From NCBI GenBank assembly GCA_948471055.1, contig CAOKQZ010000014.1:1-44447 (forward strand): a stretch of DNA of 44,447 nt, in the 5' to 3' direction. Source of the stretch: an uncultured Clostridium sp. GTDB taxonomy: Bacteria > Bacillota > Clostridia > TANB77 > CAG-508. Shown piece by piece: positions 25,382-35,400 of this stretch. Position 1 is the stretch's first letter, and each line of letters begins with the position of its first letter. A model generated the notes under the pieces. The model did not search any database. It saw nothing but the letters and a program-made list of their open reading frames with translations, and was not told where the DNA came from. The position numbers were made by a program, and so were the translations under genes.

Positions 25382-25690
25382 ATATTTTCATAATTATTTT
25401 CTTATTTTTGTTTCAACTGATATTTTTCCTTGAACCCCTCAGCCTACGGGAAATCATCAAACGAATAATGTGCTGCATTATTACCACGGGAATTCCACCC
25501 CTCCGAGGATCTCTCCGAGCTGCCCCCATTGCGTGATTCTGTGGCTAGGCAGGAGTATCTTTAATACTATTGTTTGTCATTGCAGATTAAGTGCTACTTA
25601 ATTTTATAGCCAAGCATTTACCGACAAGCGTACTTGCTAATGTGCTATCAACAATAGGAATGTATCTGATGAATGTATATCAAATTTTCA
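25345..25690 (-). ncRNA. Candidate structured RNA or attenuator leader
   Basis: A ~250-base core (about 25430-25690) is far more GC-rich than its surroundings and carries no credible ORF. It contains many short stems on the minus strand: AATAATG/CATTATT, TTAAGT/ACTTAA, CAAG/CTTG around GTAC, and paired CTCGGAG copies. It lies between the terminator of the sigma gene and a terminator just before the toxin operon. The length, composition and flanking terminators fit a stable RNA or a long regulatory leader. I could not match it to tmRNA, RNase P, SRP RNA or a group II intron. Confidence 0.45.
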
Positions 25691-25708
25691 AAGAACACTC
25701 CTGTTCCT

Positions 25709-25757
25709 AAAAAAAGAAACAGGCAAAAGGGAATAACTTACCCTTTCACCTGTTTCC
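25709..25757 (-). terminator. Terminator after the sigma-factor gene
   Basis: The nested stem GAAACAGG/CCTGTTTC with an inner AAAGGG/CCCTTT is followed by T7 on the minus strand, 27 bases past the stop codon. Confidence 0.85.
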
Positions 25758-25783
25758 TAACTAATCTGCAAAAATATACCCAC

Positions 25784-26266
25784 CTAATTCAAATTTTTTA
25801 AAATTTCTTTTAAATTTGTTCTGGCAACTGCTAAACTTTTGGATACATTCTTTTGTGATACCTTTTCTTCTAAAGCAATTTGCACTTCACTTTTATCATC
25901 AAAATAATATTTTTTGATTCTTCTTCTTTGAACCTCTGGTAGCAAGTTAATTGCTTTTTTCAGTTCGTTAAATGTAGATTCTTGTATAATCAAATCTTCT
26001 AGTAACATAGGCTTGTCCTTTGCTCTAGTTTCAAGACTATTCTCAAATAGTTCTGAATGTTCAATATGATTATCATACTCATTTAATTCTGATAAATCAT
26101 CTAACTCAAATCTATCAAAGGTTTTATATATTTCTTCACTCACTTCTACTTTTTGAACAACACCTTTGCCATCTCTAAAACTTATAATATAAATATTTTT
26201 TTCTTCTAAATACTTTAAAGTATAAGGATTATCTCTATATTTTCTTCTTTTTGGGCGTTCTGCCAT
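25784..26266 (-). CDS. Element-type sigma-70-like factor (region 4)
   Basis: 160 residues from the ATG at 26266 (AGGAGGAAG upstream; an upstream start at 26284 lacks a site). The C-terminal half has the sigma region 4 layout: FNELKKAINLLPEVQRRRIK, KYYFDDKSEVQIALEEKVSQ and NVSKSLAVARTNLKEILK, with a helix-turn-helix at ~125-150. The N-terminal ~90 residues (RRKYRDNPYTLKYLEEKNIY, VEVSEEIYKTFDRFE) match proteins of conjugative elements annotated as sigma factors. Whether it recruits polymerase or is only an activator is unknown. A terminator-containing leader lies upstream, suggesting attenuation. Confidence 0.7.
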   Translation of the reverse strand: MAERPKRRKYRDNPYTLKYLEEKNIYIISFRDGKGVVQKVEVSEEIYKTFDRFELDDLSELNEYDNHIEHSELFENSLETRAKDKPMLLEDLIIQESTFNELKKAINLLPEVQRRRIKKYYFDDKSEVQIALEEKVSQKNVSKSLAVARTNLKEILKNLN

Positions 26267-26341
26267 ATTTCTTCCTCCTATCAATTCGATTTTTTAATCA
26301 AATTGATAAGAGGTGGACTTCTACACCTTATAAAAACACAA

Positions 26342-26391
26342 GAAAAAAAGCCGAATATGCTCCCTGTGTTTTTTAGAACATAATCGGCTTT
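26342..26391 (-). promoter_or_regulatory. Attenuator-like terminator in the leader of the sigma gene
   Basis: AAAGCCGA (26347-26354) pairs with TCGGCTTT (26384-26391), and a run of seven T follows on the minus strand. It sits 76 bases upstream of the sigma start. A short ORF (reading VNKYYFKDNTIQYENGLAKA) enters the hairpin and runs on to a stop at 26281, at the sigma ribosome-binding site. This layout recalls leader-peptide attenuation upstream of tet(M) in Tn916. Confidence 0.5.
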
Positions 26392-26499
26392 GGCTAATCC
26401 ATTTTCATATTGAATTGTATTATCCTTGAAATAGTATTTATTCACTTTGACTAGGCTACTCCTTTCAAAGCATTTGCCTAGTAAGCACAAAATGAAATA

Positions 26500-26742
26500 C
26501 TACAAAAAGTTTTGCACTTATGATTTTATTTATATTAGTTTGTAATTTGAAAGGTTTTAAATAGAATTATTACTCCCCCATATTACTACATTCTATTTTT
26601 CATTATTATCACTACTTTTCTTTTCTAAAATTACATACCATTGATGGCAATGCTACGAGGACATTATACGACAATAATTTTGCGAATTTTGTCGCATTGT
26701 GTAATACAAAGCGATTTTTTTAGATTTTTGACATAAAACATC
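26500..26742. other. Intergenic stretch with overlapping inverted repeats
   Basis: There is no gene in about 240 bases. Around 26665-26700 are the inverted repeats CGACAA/TTGTCG (26669-26674, 26689-26694) and TGCGA/TCGCA. They may bind a regulator or recombinase. The promoter of the sigma leader should lie here but I see no clear pair of boxes. Confidence 0.35.
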
Positions 26743-26771
26743 AAAAAAAGCATACTTTTTATAGTATGCTT
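26743..26771 (-). terminator. Terminator of the BREX operon
   Basis: AAGCATACT (26748-26756) pairs with AGTATGCTT (26763-26771), followed by T7 on the minus strand. It begins two bases past the stop codon of the last operon gene. Confidence 0.85.
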
Positions 26772-26773
26772 AA

Positions 26774-27856
26774 TTATTTATCATCTTCATAATAATAGTC
26801 ATCTTCTTCTAACTCGCCATCTTCTTCAAAGTTCCAAGGATTATATCTCCCCTGTCTAACTAAATCTTTTTGCCAATCTTCTAAATTGTAAGCATTCATT
26901 TCTGTTTCTAATTCTTCATCTATGTCATCATCCTCTTTTGATGAATTTAATGAATCAAGTAATGCTAACCCTATTAAAGCAGATCCAACTGAACTTTGCT
27001 TTTTAGTTTTAGGAACATATTGTGTAGTTGAAGATGGTGTCTTTTTGCTATTTATTGTAATTCTAATCTTTCTTGATAATTCTTCAGATAAATTCATAAG
27101 TTGTTTTAAAATATCCATCAAAATATCTTCCTCATTTTTTGAGTTTATAACTTGTTTATTAAAGTTATCTATTTGTATAGATACATTATTAGCATATTCA
27201 AAATATGAATTTCTTACCTTATCTTCAAAAGACAGTGCATTGTTTTTTATATAATCATTTGCATTATTTAAAGCCTCTTTGATTCCTTTTATATAGTTTT
27301 GAATTTCAGATATAAGAATTTGGTTATTTTTATCGCCTTTTGCTTTTAATATTAAAGCATAGATGTGTTTACAATACTCTTGTTTATCTTCAAAATAAGG
27401 ACAAGTACAAGTTGCACTCTCAACAATATTATCATTTTCTTTGTCAAATGTAACAGTTGTATTATATATTTCTGTGCCATCTACCTTACAAGAATATTTA
27501 TTCTCATTTTGTTTAAAATCAGATATTTTATTATTTAAATAATATTTCTCTCCTCTATTCCTTATTTGTGGTTGAAAATAATTATCATAAACACTTATAT
27601 CAAAAACTTTCAATTCTTCTTTTATTTCTTTTTCAGTAAGTTTATTATTTTTTATAGTTGTTTTCTTATTTATATTAGTTGTTGCGTGTTTTTTTTCTAA
27701 AAGTTCTGCGATTTTTGATATTATCCAAACAATACCTGCAATAAGAAACGCTATTGCTTCAATGAACCATTTAAGGAGAAAATAGCCAATAAATATAAAT
27801 GCTCCTAAAACAAATATAACATCTCCTATAGTAGGATCTTTCTTTCTTCTTGCCAC
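26774..27856 (-). CDS. Membrane-anchored SWIM zinc-finger protein, last gene of the BREX operon
   Basis: 360 residues starting at a GTG that overlaps the brxL stop by one base, so it is translationally coupled to brxL. Residues ~10-50 hold two adjacent hydrophobic segments (GDVIFVLGAFIFIGYFLLKW, AIAFLIAGIVWIISKI). Residues ~95-165 are a SWIM module: RGEKYYLNNKISDF, then CTC-x9-CKH (~149-163), the CxCx(n)CxH zinc ligand set. A helical region follows, and the C-terminus is very acidic (EEDGELEEDDYYYEDD). SWIM domains bind DNA or proteins. It is not one of the six core BREX genes known to me. As the last gene of the operon it may tether or sense at the membrane, which is inference. Confidence 0.75.
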   Translation of the reverse strand: MARRKKDPTIGDVIFVLGAFIFIGYFLLKWFIEAIAFLIAGIVWIISKIAELLEKKHATTNINKKTTIKNNKLTEKEIKEELKVFDISVYDNYFQPQIRNRGEKYYLNNKISDFKQNENKYSCKVDGTEIYNTTVTFDKENDNIVESATCTCPYFEDKQEYCKHIYALILKAKGDKNNQILISEIQNYIKGIKEALNNANDYIKNNALSFEDKVRNSYFEYANNVSIQIDNFNKQVINSKNEEDILMDILKQLMNLSEELSRKIRITINSKKTPSSTTQYVPKTKKQSSVGSALIGLALLDSLNSSKEDDDIDEELETEMNAYNLEDWQKDLVRQGRYNPWNFEEDGELEEDDYYYEDDK

Positions 27857-29886
27857 TACTCTATACCTAATGCCTTATATACGGCGTCCTCTGGAGAATT
27901 ATAGAATGAGATATTAAATTTTGCAAATAAATCGCTTGGTACACTTGTTATATCTACTGCAGATGACATAGGTAATAAAATCTTTTTTGCTCCAGAATCA
28001 AAGCAAACCTGTAATGTATTAGCAAGTTCTTCTACTTTACTAATTGTTCCACCAATACTCATACTTCCTAATATTACTAAACTATCTTGTAAAGGCTTTT
28101 TCAATGCACTACTACACATTGCAACAAATGCTGCCAATGATACATCTTTTGAAGCACCAACACCTTGTAAATCTTCAATATGTAATAAATAATCTATATT
28201 TTCTGTTTGAATACTAGCACTTATATTTTTCTTATTTCCTTTAAAATAGTTAAATGCAGTATTTAAGGCTTCTTTTGTTTCTCTATCTGTTCCTATTCCA
28301 GATGTTGTAAATCTTCCGTGTCCAACAGGAGATTCTACTTCTAATTTGAAAGTTCCTATCATTCCAGAATGACCTCTACCTATAAAATAAGTATGCCCTG
28401 CTTTTAATGTTCCCTCTGGAATAAGTTTTCCTCCTCCACACTCTGGTACTGATATAAAGTTTTCATCCATTGTATCTGTATCTATATATGAAAAATGTAC
28501 ATCATAAAATTCCATTCCACCTATTTTCTTTAATTGCTCTTTTACTCTTCTTCTACCAACTAAAGCATATTCTAGTATTTCTTTCAATTCTTCTTTGCTA
28601 TATTCTCCATTAGGATATAAAAGTTTTACTAAACCAGATACAGTCTTTCTAACTGCTATAACATCTCTTTGATTTAGATTACTACCTAACTTAAAGTATT
28701 TATCTAATGAATCAGAGAATGTTCTCTTTCTCATTTCTCTAAAATACTCTGATAGATAATCTGTAATAAATCCATATTCATCTGTTATAAGTTCTGGTCG
28801 CATTTTAGGAATTTCCCAACCTGGCAAATAATAGTGCATTCTATCAAAGAAAGCCGAATCGTTTGCCATTTCTGGTGGGAATGGTTCAAATAAATGAGAT
28901 GTTTTTAATAAAACTTCTACACTTTGATTTATATTTCCTACAAATACCATAGAAGCATTTGCGTTTTTTTCTTCTTTTCCTCTAGCAAAAGATCCAGAAG
29001 CCATATAGTCTTTCATTATTTGAATACCATCTTTATCTTTAAATGAAATTCCTGCAACTTCATCAAATGCAACACAATCCCACATACCAACTAATCCAAT
29101 TTTCTTTTGACTCATATTATAGAAAAGGTTTGCGACTGTTGTTTGTCCTCCAGATACTAATATACTATTAGGAGATATTTCTTTATAGATATGTGATTTT
29201 CCTGTTCCTCTTGGACCGAGTTCACATAGATTATAATTGTTCTCAACTAATGGTACTGCTCTTTCTATATAGTGCCACTTTTGTATTTCAGTTAGTCTAG
29301 TTGGTTCTATTCCCATAGAACGAATTAAAACATCTATCCATTCTTCTTTTGTAAAATGACTTCTTCCCTCAAATAGTCCTGTTAAGTCCATATTAGGTAA
29401 TTGAATTGGATCTAAACTAGCGACTACAAATGGTATTCTAATTTTATTTTGGTCATCATAAGAATAACTAACTTTTATAATACACCAAATTCCACCAACT
29501 AATAACTTTTCATATTTTTTTACTATATCTTCGCTAATAAGTGCGTCTTTAATTCCAAGATTAGAAAACTCTGCTTGATATATATCTAACTTTTCATTTA
29601 GCCTAACAGTTACTTTATCAATAATCGTATAGATACCTTTTTCTTTGATTTTAGATTTTATCTTTTCTGCTTCATCTGGTCTAACAAAGTTATCTGCTAA
29701 AATCTTTTTTACTGTTTCAACGCCATCACGAATAGCATTTTCATCATCAGTAGCACAATACATACCTAGTAAATATTCAAGAACATATACAGGAACATTT
29801 GCACCCTCTTTTATTTTTTTAGTTAAATCTTTTCTTACTACTTTTCCTGGAAAGTATTTATTTAACTTTTCATTTAGTTCTTCCAC
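27856..29886 (-). CDS. brxL: BREX protein BrxL, Lon-related AAA+ protein
   Basis: 676 residues starting at a GTG with AGGAGGTG upstream. The N-terminal region leads into an AAA+ domain with Walker A LGPRGTGKSH (~223-232), Walker B-like LVGMWDCVAFDEV and FVGNINQS sensor. The C-terminal Lon-like domain is at ~520-676 (GSMSIGGTISKVEELANTLQ, GAKKILLPMSSAVDI). BrxL of type 1 systems forms DNA-binding rings and is required for defence, not for methylation. The length matches the family. It follows pglZ by 12 bases. Confidence 0.93.
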   Translation of the reverse strand: MEELNEKLNKYFPGKVVRKDLTKKIKEGANVPVYVLEYLLGMYCATDDENAIRDGVETVKKILADNFVRPDEAEKIKSKIKEKGIYTIIDKVTVRLNEKLDIYQAEFSNLGIKDALISEDIVKKYEKLLVGGIWCIIKVSYSYDDQNKIRIPFVVASLDPIQLPNMDLTGLFEGRSHFTKEEWIDVLIRSMGIEPTRLTEIQKWHYIERAVPLVENNYNLCELGPRGTGKSHIYKEISPNSILVSGGQTTVANLFYNMSQKKIGLVGMWDCVAFDEVAGISFKDKDGIQIMKDYMASGSFARGKEEKNANASMVFVGNINQSVEVLLKTSHLFEPFPPEMANDSAFFDRMHYYLPGWEIPKMRPELITDEYGFITDYLSEYFREMRKRTFSDSLDKYFKLGSNLNQRDVIAVRKTVSGLVKLLYPNGEYSKEELKEILEYALVGRRRVKEQLKKIGGMEFYDVHFSYIDTDTMDENFISVPECGGGKLIPEGTLKAGHTYFIGRGHSGMIGTFKLEVESPVGHGRFTTSGIGTDRETKEALNTAFNYFKGNKKNISASIQTENIDYLLHIEDLQGVGASKDVSLAAFVAMCSSALKKPLQDSLVILGSMSIGGTISKVEELANTLQVCFDSGAKKILLPMSSAVDITSVPSDLFAKFNISFYNSPEDAVYKALGIE

Positions 29887-29898
29887 TTGTTACACCTC

Positions 29899-32460
29899 CT
29901 AAAAATCAAAATTATTTACTATTGCTATATCAATGTAGAATTTAACTCTTGGTAGTTCTATACCTGTTTCTTCATCAGTAATAACTAAATAATATGGTTT
30001 AGTTCTATCATATTCTATATTCTTAAATACAAATTTTTCTCTAAAGAATCTATCTTTAACTTCTGTATTTTCATAATTAGCAATTATAGTACATTCATCA
30101 GATACTCTATTTCCATTTTCATCTTCAAAATGAAGTAAATATCTACAAGGCTTATTGTTCTCATCAATATTTGAATCCTGTAAAAATTCTAAATAAGTAA
30201 TTGCATTAGTTATTTTTGCAGTTAAACCACTATAAGTAATACCAACCTTTTTAGATTCTTCACTTGTTCTTGTTGATTTGAAATCAATTACAGGAACAAT
30301 TACTTCCTGTGGAAGTATTCCTCCGTGAACATAGTTTATTCCACTACCTTGTCTTGCATATATGATATTTCCTTTTGGAACATTTACATATCCACTATTC
30401 GCACCAAAAACATAACTTAAATCAACTGATATAATTCCTTCTTCTTTTGATGGCTCATTTGAATAAGCATATCTAGTTTTTTGTTTAGTAGCATTAGTTT
30501 CTTTTGTTGTTTTTTCATAACTTTCCACTTTTCCTCTTTTATAGAAGAAACCGTGATCTGCAGTAATAAATACATTAACTCCACTAAATGTTGTATGTAA
30601 ATCTCTTACTAACTTTTCTATTTCATCAATAGCAGTTTGACAAGCCTCAAATATTTTTGCTTCATTATGTTCTCCTGCATTATCTACTGTATCGTGATAG
30701 ATATATACAATTTTCTTTCCAGAAAACATCTTTTTCCATTCCATTTTAGTCATTTCATACATATCATTGTATTTTACTGCAAGAGAATCCACATTTTCTT
30801 TTTGCAATAATAGTTCTCTATCTTTTACAGAACTAGATGTCATACCATCAACTAAAATATCATCACTATCATTTACTCTTGTTAATTCTTTATTAGGTAG
30901 TAATGCAGCCATACCTAATTTTGTATATGATGGAACAAGTCCTAACATATAATCAATTTCTGATTTACTACTAAATGTCTTTAATCTATCTGTAAGTTCT
31001 TTAGCACATTCATATCTAAATGCGTCTGATATAATAACAATTATTCTATCTTTCTTATCATTAAATGGTGCTACATAAGTTTTATAGAACTTGTTTTGCA
31101 TTGTCATTCTATTAGAATTATACTTGTCCATATTCTCAACAGAATCACTCCATTTAATAGATAACTCACTTATAAAGTCATTTACATATACATTTTCTAC
31201 TCTATTTTTTAAATTGATAAACATATCTTTGTCTTCAATATTATCAAAATGATAGTAAATCTTTCTATACAATGTATCAACTTCGCTAAAACTTTCTGTA
31301 TAGTCTTTAGCAAACTTATCTATATCTACTGTCTTTATTGAATCTTCTATATCTTTTATCTTCTCAAAGAATCTAATAGCATATTTTATAAAGTTATATT
31401 CATTTTCATAAGTATCAAACCAATATTTATTCTCTCTATAATCTAAATAATTAGTATATTTTTCATATTCTCCTATACCATTAAATAACTTATCAATAAT
31501 ATAACTTAATACATATTTATCAATACATTTAAAAGTATCACTTGCTTTATATTCTTCTATATCAAGATTTTTTATTAAATCTTGAATACCAAATTCTTTT
31601 TCTATATCATTAGATAATAAATCATAATATTTCTTTGTAGTTTTATCTCTCATTAAAGAATTGATAAAAACATAAACATTCGTAGATTTATCTTTTAAAA
31701 TATACTTACTATATCTCCCTATTGTACTGTCTTTCTTACCATCATCAGTTATAGTTAAAGATGAAGCAAAATAAGTAAATATTAATGCCTTAAATACTTC
31801 TGGTAGTTCGTTCATATTAGTAATTGCACATCCAAAAGTATGCTTAAATAAACTTATAATAAAGTCTTCGCTACCAAACTTAAATAATTCTTCATACTTT
31901 TTTGAATCTTCAAAGTATAGTTTTATAATGTTCTTTAATATGTCATCTTCATTTATTGACTTAATATTTAAAAGTATTGCAGTAATAATTAAATCTATAT
32001 TGTCTTGTGTCTTTTCTTCAATATCAAAGTCTTTAAATTCATTTTCTCGTTTCTTATTATTAAAGAATTTGTTATATTTTTTTATTATAGTTCTTTCATC
32101 ATCTGTAAGTCCAAGATTTTTTAATCTCATTGTAGTTGAATCTGGATTAAATAATAAATCACTATTTGCACTTTCTAAATCAAGTAATTCATTATCAGTA
32201 CCTTTTAATCTATCAAAAGGAAGATAAATAACAATATTTTTACTTAATTCTTCTTTTTCAAGATGATATCTAATCCAAAAACTATTGTTATCATAAATGA
32301 TTATCTCTGTATTATCTAATTCTAGTTCATCAATTAGTTCTCTATATTCTTCTTTTGGATCATACCAGAAAATAATTTTTCTAGTTCTTTTTTTATCACT
32401 ATCTCGTGAGAATGCTCCATTTAAAGTATCCAAAAGTAATTGTTTTACTTCTTCAAACAT
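29899..32460 (-). CDS. pglZ: BREX protein PglZ, alkaline-phosphatase superfamily
   Basis: 853 residues. The phosphatase core is visible as IVIISDAFRYECAKEL (~475-490) and FITADHGFFYKRGKVE (~632-645), the metal-binding Asp/His sites of the alkaline phosphatase superfamily. YIYHDTVDNAGEHNEA lies between them. The N-terminal ~450 residues are the family-specific part (RTRKIIFWYDPKEEYRELID). PglZ is needed for both methylation and defence in type 1 BREX, although its substrate is not settled. AGGAGGAT precedes the ATG, 11 bases after pglX. Confidence 0.93.
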   Translation of the reverse strand: MFEEVKQLLLDTLNGAFSRDSDKKRTRKIIFWYDPKEEYRELIDELELDNTEIIIYDNNSFWIRYHLEKEELSKNIVIYLPFDRLKGTDNELLDLESANSDLLFNPDSTTMRLKNLGLTDDERTIIKKYNKFFNNKKRENEFKDFDIEEKTQDNIDLIITAILLNIKSINEDDILKNIIKLYFEDSKKYEELFKFGSEDFIISLFKHTFGCAITNMNELPEVFKALIFTYFASSLTITDDGKKDSTIGRYSKYILKDKSTNVYVFINSLMRDKTTKKYYDLLSNDIEKEFGIQDLIKNLDIEEYKASDTFKCIDKYVLSYIIDKLFNGIGEYEKYTNYLDYRENKYWFDTYENEYNFIKYAIRFFEKIKDIEDSIKTVDIDKFAKDYTESFSEVDTLYRKIYYHFDNIEDKDMFINLKNRVENVYVNDFISELSIKWSDSVENMDKYNSNRMTMQNKFYKTYVAPFNDKKDRIIVIISDAFRYECAKELTDRLKTFSSKSEIDYMLGLVPSYTKLGMAALLPNKELTRVNDSDDILVDGMTSSSVKDRELLLQKENVDSLAVKYNDMYEMTKMEWKKMFSGKKIVYIYHDTVDNAGEHNEAKIFEACQTAIDEIEKLVRDLHTTFSGVNVFITADHGFFYKRGKVESYEKTTKETNATKQKTRYAYSNEPSKEEGIISVDLSYVFGANSGYVNVPKGNIIYARQGSGINYVHGGILPQEVIVPVIDFKSTRTSEESKKVGITYSGLTAKITNAITYLEFLQDSNIDENNKPCRYLLHFEDENGNRVSDECTIIANYENTEVKDRFFREKFVFKNIEYDRTKPYYLVITDEETGIELPRVKFYIDIAIVNNFDF

Positions 32461-32471
32461 TATTTATCCTC

Positions 32472-35400
32472 CTATTTTATTTTTGCTAATATATCAGCAA
32501 ATTTTGCATAATTAACTGTTACTCCATCATCTAAATCTATACTAATTCTTTGATTAGCAATATGTGCTATCTTTTCATCATATTCTTTTATTTCTTGCAA
32601 TTTAGAATTTAAGTCTGTTTGTCGCTTTTGTACTTCTTTCTTTTCATTCATAGAAAGTTCTGTTGTAAGTTTATAATTTATATCAGTAAGTAATTTTTCA
32701 TAAGTTGTTTGTATTCTATGTAAATAATCAAGTCTTACTTTTGGTATAGTATTTTCGTTATATCTGTGCATATAAACAAGTGCTTTAAATCCATTTTTCT
32801 TACCACTATCAAACAACCAATATATAGGTTTCTTTTGGTATATCTTTATATGATCTGCATAAAAATCATTATTAAAGTATCTTCTTATAGTATCTTCACT
32901 TGTTTCTGTACCTTTTTTCCCTAATGCTTCTGCTATAAAATTCATATTTTCTGTAAAAGTATTATTTCCAAATGCTACTCTTAAAAAAGTTTTAAATCTT
33001 TCTACTATATCATCTGCAAAGTAAGATTCATCTGTAATAGGGATTATATTATCTACATCTGCCTCAAATAGTTTATATTTATTAGAATCAAATTCTCCAC
33101 CTGCATATATCAATCCATATTCATCTAAAGAATATCTACCAAACATACACCCAACTGCATAACTAATAAAAGACTTAATATCTCTTTCTTTATCTGCTTT
33201 TCTAACAGTTATATCTTTATCTTCCACTTCTGAAGTTAGTTCTTCTTGTAATCCATATATATCAATGAAAATACGATTTAATTCTTCTTCATTGTTTTTT
33301 AACTTATTAAATCTTTCATTGCAACTTCTTTCCCAACACTTATATGCTTCTTCTAAATTATTACATACTTGAAAACCATTATTTTGTTCTATTTGGATCT
33401 GTTTTGGATTCATAGGAGAATCTACTAATAAAGGATGTGATTCAAAGTCCCAACTTGTTTCAAATGAATCCCAATCTTCTTTTGAAATATTGATATTATT
33501 TTTTACTATATTTTCAATTTTTTCGTTATATTCCTTATTGAATATAATAGGAAGATTAGCAATATCTCCTACATTCATATTTATAGTTGGATTTACAGCC
33601 TTTGTTAATTCTCTGGCTATTTTAGTATTCAAAAATGCGTTAAGATACATTAAGTTTTTATGTTCTGAAAATAAGCAACATCCTGCAATATCAAAAATGT
33701 AACCAGAATTATAATATCGTACAGATATATCACTACTTGTAATCATTCCCCAACTTATACATTCTTTTAAATAATAACCAATATTTTTTATAGTCCTTGT
33801 ATAAGACTTATATAGTTTTGCAGCATAATCTTTAACCTCTTTACCATTAAATTCCCAATTAACAACCGTATCATAATTTCCAGACCATTTTCTATATTTT
33901 CCACCCTTTATATATGGAAACCATTTATGACTTCCATCATTTGTATCCTCTAAATTTTCATAATTAAATCCTATAGATGATTTATTAACTTCGTACCAAA
34001 ACCTAGTAAACCTATTGACATCAGAAGTAGCCATTCCTTGTCTTGTATCGCCAAATTCATAAAGTGGGTGTCCTACTTTAAATACATTAAACATATTCTC
34101 TGATAACCAATAAACTATTGGACTTCCAGGTATTCTATTAAAATCTTTAATTTCTTTTTTATAATTTTCTTTATTATTTTTCTTTTCTAAAAATTTTTGT
34201 TCTTGTACTTTCATTCCACCCTTATAATCAACTAATCTATAATAAATTCCTTGTTGTGATAAATTATCTTTTTTTAATGTAAAAGTACAAATTGGAACTG
34301 TTGCTTCTTCAAAGGCAGAATATTCAAACTGTATCAAAGATGTAATGCATAAATTATCAATCAAGTATTTTCTTAAATTTTCATAGGATGATATAAACAT
34401 CCATACATAAGGAGTCATAAATCCTAACCTACCATTTAATTTTGTAAATTGACAATTTCTAACTATAAATGCAGAAAATAAATCATATTTTACATCTTTA
34501 AAATTAGTTATAATATATTCTTTTAAATTTGTACTCATAAAATTAGAATTTATATATGGGGGGTTAGTAACCACAATGTCATATTGTTTTGATAATATTT
34601 TTGCCTCTTTTATCAAAGGGTATAGATATGTCTTTAACTCTGTTGTTTCTAATGTTATTTCTTGCTCAATATAATTTTCAATATCTGAATAATTTATGTC
34701 TTTTGGAATAATCAACGATCCAATTTCTTTTGCATATTCAAAAGTTTTCTTTAAATAAATTACTGTATTTTTTAAAGAATCTTCTAATCCGTCTATTGTA
34801 AATTGTGATATATTATTTGACTCTTGAACACTCATTATGTTCAAGTTTCTAACTATTTCCTTATTAAATATATTTTTATCATATTCTCTTGCTTTTAATA
34901 AAATTGATAATATTGATAATTGTCCTGCTCTATCATCAATATCCAAGCCATATAAGTTATTTGTTAATATAAGTTCTGGTATATCGCTTTTATTATATCC
35001 AACTGATTCATATATTTGATATAAAACCTCAAAAGCATAAACTAATATATGTCCACTTCCACAACAAGGATCTATAAAAGTAATTTCTGTTGGATTTACT
35101 TTCTCATTTTGTTTTTCTATATTATCTGTTATAAAATACTTCCAATTATTCATTATAGAATCATTGTTAGTATGTTCTATCCAATATTTTCCTAATGAGT
35201 TTTCTACCATATATTTTACAATCCAATCTGGAGTAAATAATTGTGTAGCATAAGGGATTTCATTCTTTTTATATGCCTTTTTTGCAGATATAACTTTGTC
35301 TTTTTCAATTTGATTATAATATTGATATAACCAACCTATAATTTCTACTTGATTATAATTATCTTCTGGTACTTCTGTTACTATTTTAGTTATAAACCCT

